A stretch of DNA of 42,280 bases from an uncultured Olsenella sp. (lineage in GTDB: Bacteria > Actinomycetota > Coriobacteriia > Coriobacteriales > Atopobiaceae), in the NCBI GenBank assembly GCA_949290055.1, contig CASEQJ010000029.1, positions 1 through 42,280 of the forward strand, read 5' to 3'. Positions within the stretch are counted from its first letter, which is position 1. Each line of letters begins with the position of its first letter. Under the pieces are notes generated by a model. It saw only the letters and a program-made list of their open reading frames with translations. It was not told the DNA's origin and searched no databases. A program made the position numbers and the translations under genes. This document shows, piece by piece, positions 35,068-41,283 of the stretch.

Positions 35068-35099
35068 GAATGCGCACAACGTTTCCCGGTTCCGGGGTC
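35068..35099 (-). promoter_or_regulatory. candidate SigI autoregulatory promoter
   Basis: On the minus strand GCGACCCCGG (GACCCC at 35099-35094) is followed after 19 bases by CGCATTC (35074-35068), matching the pair upstream of the lipoprotein gene. It would give a leader of only about ten bases before the ATG at 35050. An A/T-rich stretch further up (35118-35132) could hold a second, housekeeping promoter. Confidence 0.5.
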
Positions 35100-35245
35100 G
35101 CGTCGAGGATTGTCCGAATAATTTAGGTTACCGACCGACGGTGCCCCGAATGTAAGCCACGCGTAAGGACCGGCGAGAGGCACACCGCCCCGCGGAAGGC
35201 GCACAATGGGGGGGCGAGAAGAACCGTCCGCTCGGGGAGGCGCGT

Positions 35246-37114
35246 ATGCCCACGCCGCTCGACATACTGCGCGAGACCTTTGGCTACGAGGCGTTCCGCC
35301 CGCACCAGGCCGAGATCGTGGACGCCGCCCTGGCCGGGCGCGACGTCCTGGCCGTCATGCCCACCTCGGCAGGCAAGTCGATCTGCTACCAGGTGCCGGC
35401 ACTTGCGCTCGACGGCCTCACGATTGTGGTCTCCCCGCTGATCTCCCTCATGACGGACCAGGTGGGCGCGCTGCTGCAGATGGGCGTGGCGGCGAGCTTC
35501 CTCAACTCAACGCTTGGAGCGGCCGAGCGTGCCGAGGTGCTGCGCGGCGTCGCCACCGGCTCGCTGCGCCTGGTCTATGTGGCGCCCGAACGCCTTGACG
35601 ACCCCGCCTTTGTGGAGACGGCGGCTGCGCGCGGCGTGAGCCTGCTCGCCGTGGACGAGGCCCACTGCATATCCCAGTGGGGCAACGACTTCAGGCCGAG
35701 CTACCAGCGAATTGTTGACTTTCTTGCGACGCTGGGAGCGCGGCCGCCGGTCATGGCGCTTACGGCCACCGCCACCCACGCGGTGCGCCGCGACATACGC
35801 GAGGCGCTCGCGCTGCGCGACCCGCTCGTCGTTCTTGCCAGCTTTGACCGTCCCAACATGTTCTTCTCCGTGGAGCGCCCACGTGGGCGTGCCGAGAAGA
35901 ACCGCATGCTCGTGGCCTTCTGTCGCGAGCGGGCCGAGCGCTCGGGGATCGTCTACTGCTCGAGCCGGCGCGCGGTCGAGGAGGTCTGCGAGCTGCTGCG
36001 CGACGAGGGCCTGGCCGCCACGCGCTACCACGCGGGGCTGCCGGGCGGCGAGCGCGAACGCAGCCAGAGCGACTTCCTCTACGACCGCGCCCGCGTGATG
36101 GTGGCGACCAACGCCTTTGGCATGGGAATCGACAAGTCCAACGTGAGCTACGTGGTCCATTACAACCTGCCGCTCTCGCTGGAGAACTACTACCAGGAGG
36201 CGGGTCGCGCCGGCCGCGACGGCACGCGCGCCGAGTGCCTTCTGCTCTACTCCCCCGGCGACGTCCACACCGCCGAGTTCCTGCTCTCCCGCAGCGAGCC
36301 GCGCGAGGACCTCACGGAGGAGCAGCGCGCGGTCCTGGCCGAGCGCGACGCCGGACGCCTGCGGCACATGGTCTTCTACGCCACCACCACCGAGTGCCTG
36401 CGCGCCCACATTCTGCGCTACTTTGGCGAGGAGGCGCCCGCGTACTGCGGGAGCTGCGGCAACTGCCTGACCGACTACGACGAGACCGACGCCACCGAGG
36501 ACGCCCTCAAGGTCGTGAGCTGCGTGGCGCGCATTGCCCAGCGCGGGCGCAGCGCCGGTGCCAGCATGGTCGTGGACGTGCTGCGCGGCTCGCGCGCGGA
36601 GCGGGTGCGGCAGCGCGGCTTTGACACGCTCTCCACCTACGGAATCATGGCGGACGCGCCCGCGGCGCACGTGCGCGCGGTCCTGGACGAGCTGGTCTTC
36701 CGCGGCGTGCTCGCGCGCACGGGCGGCGACTACCCCACGGTCACACTCACCGCGAGATCGGGCGCGTTCCTGCGGCGCGAGGCGCCCTGGGACGAGCCGT
36801 TTGTTCTCAAGGTGGCGCGCGGCAAGCCCAAGGCAGAGCGCGCGACCACGGCGCCGAGCAAGAGCCGCGCCGCAGCCGACGTCTCCGAGCTGGACGCCGC
36901 CGGCCAGGAGCTCTACGCGCGCCTGGCCTCCCTGCGCGGCGCGCTCGCGCGCGAGCAGAACGTCCCAGCCTACATAGTCTTTTCCAATGCGACGCTGGTA
37001 GACATGTGCGCCAAGCGACCGCGCACCCGCGAGGAGTTCCTCGGCGTCTCCGGCGTGGGCGCAAAGAAGGCAGAGCTCTACGCCGACGCATTCCTCGCCG
37101 AAATCGCCCGGTGA
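35246..37114 (+). CDS. recQ: ATP-dependent DNA helicase RecQ
   Basis: 3'-5' helicase in recombination and fork repair, 622 residues. It has motif 0 FGYEAFRPHQAEIV, Walker A in MPTSAGKSICYQ (most RecQ proteins have TGGGKS or TGSGKS), motif II VDEAHCISQWG, SAT-like ALTATATHAV, motif V ATNAFGMGIDKSNV and motif VI YYQEAGRAGRDG. The zinc site is CLRAHILRYFG, then CGSCGNC. A winged helix follows, and a C-terminal HRDC domain ends with EEFLGVSGVGAKKAELY. The ATG follows GGGGAGGCGCGT. It is divergent from sigI. The stop codon lies within a palindrome. Confidence 0.96.
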   Translation: MPTPLDILRETFGYEAFRPHQAEIVDAALAGRDVLAVMPTSAGKSICYQVPALALDGLTIVVSPLISLMTDQVGALLQMGVAASFLNSTLGAAERAEVLRGVATGSLRLVYVAPERLDDPAFVETAAARGVSLLAVDEAHCISQWGNDFRPSYQRIVDFLATLGARPPVMALTATATHAVRRDIREALALRDPLVVLASFDRPNMFFSVERPRGRAEKNRMLVAFCRERAERSGIVYCSSRRAVEEVCELLRDEGLAATRYHAGLPGGERERSQSDFLYDRARVMVATNAFGMGIDKSNVSYVVHYNLPLSLENYYQEAGRAGRDGTRAECLLLYSPGDVHTAEFLLSRSEPREDLTEEQRAVLAERDAGRLRHMVFYATTTECLRAHILRYFGEEAPAYCGSCGNCLTDYDETDATEDALKVVSCVARIAQRGRSAGASMVVDVLRGSRAERVRQRGFDTLSTYGIMADAPAAHVRAVLDELVFRGVLARTGGDYPTVTLTARSGAFLRREAPWDEPFVLKVARGKPKAERATTAPSKSRAAADVSELDAAGQELYARLASLRGALAREQNVPAYIVFSNATLVDMCAKRPRTREEFLGVSGVGAKKAELYADAFLAEIAR

Positions 37115-37143
37115 GACAAAAGGGACAGGTTCATTTGTCTCAC
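37111..37143. repeat. palindrome overlapping the recQ stop
   Basis: GTGAGACAAA and TTTGTCTCAC are perfect 10-base arms around a 13-base loop (AGGGACAGGTTCA). The recQ TGA (37112-37114) is inside the left arm. It probably serves as the recQ 3' hairpin and resembles dispersed palindromes rather than a T-tailed terminator. Confidence 0.75.
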
Positions 37144-37159
37144 GGATCCCGAAATGGGC

Positions 37160-37357
37160 GCAGAGGCGTTTTTTCCCTGCCGCTGTGTCACTTTTTCCCT
37201 CTGGTGCGTGAGTTATCGCGTCCCCTCGCAGGCTCGCACGCTTTTGGACAGCTTTCAACTGGTCTTTTGCGAATAAGCGAACGGCTTGGACATGAAGCAG
37301 CTCCTCCAAGCCGCGCAGACGACGGGAAAAGTGACACCGGACCGTTCGATTTCCGCC
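37160..37357 (+). repeat. ~198-bp inverted-repeat element, copy 2
   Basis: Begins GCAGAGGCGTTTTTT and GTGTCACTTTTTCCC (37185-37199), and ends with the inverted GGGAAAAGTGACAC (37324-37337) and CGCC. It shares CAACTGGT-CTTTT and the ends with the element at 29620-29818 but is less conserved internally. It fills the gap between the recQ palindrome and the convergent thpR gene. No coding potential was seen. Confidence 0.6.
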
Positions 37358-37882
37358 TTAGAGTTCCACAGTGTGGAGCGGCTTGTAACGGGCGCCGTCG
37401 GGCTCGAGGATGCTATGGAAGAGCGTGACGTCGCGCGCCTCGTCGGGCAGCGGGAAGGCCAGCTCACCCAGCTCGCCGCGGGGCACGCGGACGCGGCGCG
37501 CGAGCGTGACGTGCGGCAGGAAGTCCCTCGCGTCATACGTCAGACCGCGCGCCGCAAGCTCCTCGCGCATGCGCCGGGCGAGGAGCCCCAGCCCCTCGGA
37601 GCGCCGAATGCCCAGCCAGAGCGTGGCGGCGCGGCCGCGGCCGAACGTGCCGAGCCCCTCCGCCGCCAACTCTATCGGGCCCACGCCGGCGCGCGCCGCC
37701 TCGAGCGCGTCCATGGCAGCGCGCGCCCCGGCCTCGTCCACCTCGCCGAGGAACGCCAGCGTGAGGTGGTGGTTCCCCTCCGTCACAAAGCGCCCCTCGC
37801 AGACGGCGGCCAGCCGCCGCGACAGCGCGGTGACCTCGTCCGCAAACGCCTCCGGCAGCTCCAGCGCGACGAACGCCCGCAT
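37358..37882 (-). CDS. thpR: RNA 2',3'-cyclic phosphodiesterase (2'-5' ligase family)
   Basis: 2H-superfamily enzyme of 174 residues that opens 2',3'-cyclic phosphates at RNA ends, as known for ThpR. Both HxTx motifs are present: HHLTLAFLGEV near residue 39 and PHVTLARRV near residue 123. The N-terminus MRAFVALELPEAF is typical. It is divergent from the Y-family polymerase, with 85 bases between the starts, and converges on recQ across the inverted-repeat element. Confidence 0.92.
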   Translation of the reverse strand: MRAFVALELPEAFADEVTALSRRLAAVCEGRFVTEGNHHLTLAFLGEVDEAGARAAMDALEAARAGVGPIELAAEGLGTFGRGRAATLWLGIRRSEGLGLLARRMREELAARGLTYDARDFLPHVTLARRVRVPRGELGELAFPLPDEARDVTLFHSILEPDGARYKPLHTVEL

Positions 37883-37913
37883 GGCTCCTCCTCGAATTTG
37901 TCCTACCCCTCCG

Positions 37914-37945
37914 CTATGATGGTTCCATCATAGAACAAACGTTTG
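37914..37945. promoter_or_regulatory. LexA-like box and palindrome upstream of the polymerase
   Basis: AGAACAAACGTTTG (37932-37945) matches 12 of 14 positions of the Gram-positive SOS consensus CGAACRNRYGTTYC, 22 bases before the polymerase start. It abuts CTATGATGG-TT-CCATCATAG (37914-37933), a 9-bp inverted repeat whose left arm contains the -10-like TATGAT. SOS control of a Y-family polymerase is expected, which supports the box. Confidence 0.6.
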
Positions 37946-37967
37946 GAATCGGGGGCATAGACGGGAC

Positions 37968-39296
37968 ATGGACCGTGCCTACCTCTGCATAGACCTCAAG
38001 TGCTTCTACGCCTCGGTGGAGTGCGTGGACCGCGGGCACGACCCCTTTGAGCACCGGCTTGTGGTGGCCGACCCCTCGCGCGGCCGCAAGACCATATGCC
38101 TTGCGATTTCGCCGGCCATGAAGGCGCTCGGCGTGCGCAACCGCTGCCGCGTCTTTGAGATTCCGGACGGGATCGACTACGAGATGGCCCGGCCGCGCAT
38201 GCGGCGCTACATGGAGGTCTCCGCGGACATATACGCCCGCTACCTGCGGTACTTCTCGCCAGAGGACATTCACGTCTACTCGGTGGACGAGGTGTTCATT
38301 GACGTGACACCCTACCTTGCGCTCTACGGCAAGACGCCGCGCGAGCTGGCCGTAGAGCTCATTGACATGGTCCGCCGCGAGACCGGCATCTGCGCCACGG
38401 CCGGAATTGGCACGAACCTTTTTCTGGCCAAGGTGGCGCTGGACGTCACGGCCAAGCACGCGCCCGACAACATTGGCGAGCTGGACGAGGAGCGCTACAA
38501 GTGCCTGATCTGGCCCCACCGGCCGATCACGGACATTTGGGGCATCGGCCCCGGCATTGCGCGACGCCTGGCGGAGATGGGCGCGCACGACATGGGCGGC
38601 GTGGCGCTTCTGCCCGAGCGTGCCCTCTACGACGAGTTCGGCGTCAACGCGGAGCCGCTGATCGACCACGCGTGGGGCGTCGAGCCCTGCACCATGGCAG
38701 AGATTCATGCCTACCGACCCAAGGCCCACTCCACGGGCTCGGGCCAGGTCCTCATGCGCGACTACAGCTTTGAGGAGGCGCGCGTGGTCCTGCGCGAGAT
38801 GGTGGACAACCTCGCGCTCGAGCTCGTGGACAAGGGGCTGGTCTGCGGGCACGTCTCGCTCTTCGTGGGCTACGCGCACGAGCGGGGCGCGGCGGGCGAG
38901 AAGGACGCGGCCCCGCAGACCTTCACGGGCGAGCACGGCACGCGCGTGGTGGGACGGCGCGGCGAGGGAGCCAACGCCTCGCGCAAGCTCGCCGAGGCCA
39001 CGAGCTCGCGACGGGAGCTCACCGCCGCGTTTCTCGCGCTCTACGAGGAGATCGTCGACCCCAACCGGGCGGTGCGCCGCGTCAACATTGCCGTGGGCGA
39101 GCTCGTGCCGGAGGAGTACGCGGAGCTCACGCTCTTCTCGGACCCCGCTGCGGACACGGCCGAGAAGAGCCTCGCGCGCGCCGAAATGGCCGTGAAGCGA
39201 CGCTTTGGCAAGAACGCGCTGCTGCGCGGGACCAGCTACCGCCCCGCCGCGACCGGGCGCGAGCGCAACGAGCAGGTGGGAGGACACCATGAGTAG
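37968..39296 (+). CDS. Y-family DNA polymerase (UmuC/UvrX type)
   Basis: Lesion-bypass polymerase of 442 residues. The catalytic N-terminus is YLCIDLKCFYASVECVDRG, and the second acidic motif is YSVDEVFIDVTPY. The helix-hairpin-helix region ITDIWGIGPGIARRLAEMG and the little-finger domain follow. It resembles Bacillus YqjW/UvrX more than DinB, and like them it is followed by a YolD-like gene (overlap eight bases). A LexA-like box lies upstream. A beta-clamp motif near the C-terminus was not clearly identified. Confidence 0.92.
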   Translation: MDRAYLCIDLKCFYASVECVDRGHDPFEHRLVVADPSRGRKTICLAISPAMKALGVRNRCRVFEIPDGIDYEMARPRMRRYMEVSADIYARYLRYFSPEDIHVYSVDEVFIDVTPYLALYGKTPRELAVELIDMVRRETGICATAGIGTNLFLAKVALDVTAKHAPDNIGELDEERYKCLIWPHRPITDIWGIGPGIARRLAEMGAHDMGGVALLPERALYDEFGVNAEPLIDHAWGVEPCTMAEIHAYRPKAHSTGSGQVLMRDYSFEEARVVLREMVDNLALELVDKGLVCGHVSLFVGYAHERGAAGEKDAAPQTFTGEHGTRVVGRRGEGANASRKLAEATSSRRELTAAFLALYEEIVDPNRAVRRVNIAVGELVPEEYAELTLFSDPAADTAEKSLARAEMAVKRRFGKNALLRGTSYRPAATGRERNEQVGGHHE

Positions 39297-39621
39297 GGTC
39301 GAGGGGCCGCGCCGCCACGCCGACCGCGCGGCGCAGTTCATGCCGTTCGCCGCGCTCACCGGCTACTACGACCTCGTGCGGGAACGCGAGCGTGTGGTCG
39401 AGCCGCGACGCGAGCCCTCCGAGGAGGAGGCAGCGCGAATCTCCGCCGAGCTCGCCGCCGTGCGCAAGGGCCAGCTCGTCCGCGTGACGCACTACGAGCG
39501 CGACGCCTACGTCACGACCGAGGGAATCGTGACCCGCGTGGACCCCGTGGCCCGAGAGCTCACGGTCGTCCGCCGCCGCATCCCCTTCGACGACGTCTGG
39601 CGCGTGGAGCCACTCGCCTAG
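39289..39621 (+). CDS. YolD-like protein
   Basis: Small protein of 110 residues of the YolD-like family, whose members commonly sit beside UvrX/YqjW-type polymerases and may assist them. The N-terminus RRHADRAAQFMPFAALTGY fits the family pattern (RAAQFxPFAAL), and the C-terminal half forms a predicted small beta fold ending RIPFDDVWRVE. The start at 39289 follows GGGAGGACACC inside the end of the polymerase gene. The stop overlaps the convergent aminotransferase gene by four bases. Confidence 0.85.
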   Translation: MSRVEGPRRHADRAAQFMPFAALTGYYDLVRERERVVEPRREPSEEEAARISAELAAVRKGQLVRVTHYERDAYVTTEGIVTRVDPVARELTVVRRRIPFDDVWRVEPLA

Positions 39622-41126
39622 CTCTGGCGGTAGTGGGCGAAGAAGTCGGCGAGGTCGGTCATGGCCTCGCGCAGGACACCCATGCGCGGCAGGTAGACAA
39701 TGCGGAAGTGGTCGGGCTCCGGCCAGTTGAAGCCACCGCCGCGCGTGATCAGAATGTGCTTCTCGTGCAGCAGGTCCAGGGCAAACTGCTCGTCGTCGGT
39801 GATGTTGAACTTCTTCACGTCGATCTTGGGGAAGATGTAGAACGCGGCCTTGGGCTTCACGGCCGTGATGCCGTCGATGTCGTTGAGCGCCTCGTAGACA
39901 AAGTTGCGCTGGTCGTAGATGCGTCCACCCGGCTCGACGTAGCGCTCCACGCTCTGGTAGCCACCGAGCGCCGTCTGGACGATGGACTGGGCGGGCACGT
40001 TGGAGCACAGGCGCATGTTGGAGAGCATGTTAATGCCGTAAATAAAGTCGCTCATGCAGCGCTTGTTGCCCGAGAGGATCATCCAGCCGATTCGGTAGCC
40101 GGCGACCATGTGGCTCTTGGAGAGGCCGGAGAACGTGACGCACGGCAGGTCGGGCGCGAGCGAGGCAATGGAGACGTGCTCGTGGCCGTCCATGCACAGG
40201 CGGTCGTAGATCTCGTCCGAGAAGATCATGAGCTGGTGGCGCCGTGCGATCTCCACGATCTGCTCGAGCACCTCGCGCGGGTAGACGGCGCCGGTGGGGT
40301 TGTTGGGGTTGATGATCACGATCGCCTTGGTGTTGCTCGTGACCTTGGCCTCCATGTCAGCGAGGTCGGGCGTCCACTCGGCCTGCTCGTCGCAGAGGTA
40401 GTGCACCGCCGTGCCGCCCGCGAGCGTGGCGCACGCGGTCCACAGCGGGTAGTCCGGACTCGGAATGAGGATCTCGTCGCCGGTGTTGAGCAGGACGTTC
40501 ATGCAGAGCTGAATGAGCTCGGAGACGCCGTTGCCGGTGTAGATACCGTCCATGCTCACGTTGGGCAGGTGCTTGAGCTGCGCGTACTGCATGATCGCCT
40601 TGCGGGCCGAGAAGAGGCCGCGGCTGTCCGAATAGCCCTCGCAGTCGGGCAGCTGCTGGCGCATGTCGTGAACGACCTCGTCGGGCGTGCGGAAGCCAAA
40701 CGGCGCGGGGTTGCCAATGTTGAGCTTGAGAATGCGGACGCCCTCGTCCTCCATGCGGGCCGCCTCGTCGGCGACGGGACCGCGGACGTCGTAGAGAACG
40801 TTGTCGAGCTTGGTGGACTTCTTGAACTCGCGCATGGTCGCGCTCCTTTGCGTTGTGGCGGAAATGGGCTGGGTCGCGGTCTCAGGCCGCGCGGCGACTC
40901 GTGTGCCCTCCCCCGTGGCCAGCCAGGACGCGTCCACGTCGAGAAGGTCGGCGAGCAGGCGCACAACGTTCGCACGCGGGACGACCTTGCCGCTCACATA
41001 CTGGCTGACCTGGCTTTTTCCGAGCTTCTCGCCGCGCGCTGCGGCAGCATGTACGAGATCCGCCTGCTTGAAGCCCTGCTCGGCCATGGCCGTGGCGAGC
41101 CGCTCCGCAAAGGTCTCGTGAGACAT
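39618..41126 (-). CDS. XRE-HTH/AlaA-type aminotransferase fusion
   Basis: 502 residues in one frame. Residues 1-75 form an XRE/Cro-type helix-turn-helix (QADLVHAAAARGEKLGKSQV, SQYVSGKVVPRANVVRLLAD), then a Thr/Ala-rich linker to residue 97. From Met98 the protein matches AlaA, the glutamate-pyruvate aminotransferase: NVLYDVRGPVADEAARME, LKLNIGNPAPFGF, GNGVSELIQL, IINPNNPTGAVYPRE and the PLP-lysine segment SGLSKSHMVAGYRIGW. The enzyme core looks complete, so catalysis plus DNA binding is possible. MocR regulators join a GntR winged helix to an aminotransferase; an XRE domain here would be a different route to the same design. The ATG follows GGGAGGTGCC. A cluster of GTTCAAWTTGAAC sites lies just upstream. 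Confidence 0.88.
   Translation of the reverse strand: MSHETFAERLATAMAEQGFKQADLVHAAAARGEKLGKSQVSQYVSGKVVPRANVVRLLADLLDVDASWLATGEGTRVAARPETATQPISATTQRSATMREFKKSTKLDNVLYDVRGPVADEAARMEDEGVRILKLNIGNPAPFGFRTPDEVVHDMRQQLPDCEGYSDSRGLFSARKAIMQYAQLKHLPNVSMDGIYTGNGVSELIQLCMNVLLNTGDEILIPSPDYPLWTACATLAGGTAVHYLCDEQAEWTPDLADMEAKVTSNTKAIVIINPNNPTGAVYPREVLEQIVEIARRHQLMIFSDEIYDRLCMDGHEHVSIASLAPDLPCVTFSGLSKSHMVAGYRIGWMILSGNKRCMSDFIYGINMLSNMRLCSNVPAQSIVQTALGGYQSVERYVEPGGRIYDQRNFVYEALNDIDGITAVKPKAAFYIFPKIDVKKFNITDDEQFALDLLHEKHILITRGGGFNWPEPDHFRIVYLPRMGVLREAMTDLADFFAHYRQS
40835..40849 (-). promoter_or_regulatory. internal ribosome-binding site and start within the fusion
   Basis: AAAGGAG (40849-40843) lies seven bases before the ATG at 40835 (Met98), exactly where stand-alone AlaA proteins begin. 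A shorter, 405-residue aminotransferase without the HTH could be made from the same mRNA. Confidence 0.5.
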
Positions 41127-41139
41127 GGCACCTCCCGTT

Positions 41140-41218
41140 GGTTCAATTAGGAGCTCAAATTGAACTTATTGCATCTGAGTTCAATTTGAACCACTGTACC
41201 ACAGCGCAAAATTGAACC
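41140..41218. promoter_or_regulatory. operator cluster upstream of the HTH-aminotransferase
   Basis: Sites are GGTTCAATT (41140-41148), GCTCAAATTGAAC (41153-41165), the perfect palindrome GTTCAATTTGAAC (41179-41191) and AAATTGAACC (41209-41218). Centres of the last three are 26 bases apart. The cluster begins three bases before the ribosome-binding site and spans the expected promoter, so the HTH domain encoded next probably binds here and regulates itself. Confidence 0.6.
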
Positions 41219-41231
41219 ATACGAGAAACAC

Positions 41232-41261
41232 AAAAAGGCCCTCCGCGTGGCACGGAGGGCC
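41232..41261 (-). terminator. terminator of the membrane-protein gene
   Basis: On the minus strand GGCCCTCCG-N7-CGGAGGGCC forms a perfect 9-bp stem followed by TTTTTG. It lies 23 bases after the stop of the gene at 41284 and before the HTH-aminotransferase promoter region. Confidence 0.9.
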
Positions 41262-41283
41262 GAGAAAAACCTATGGGCGCAGC

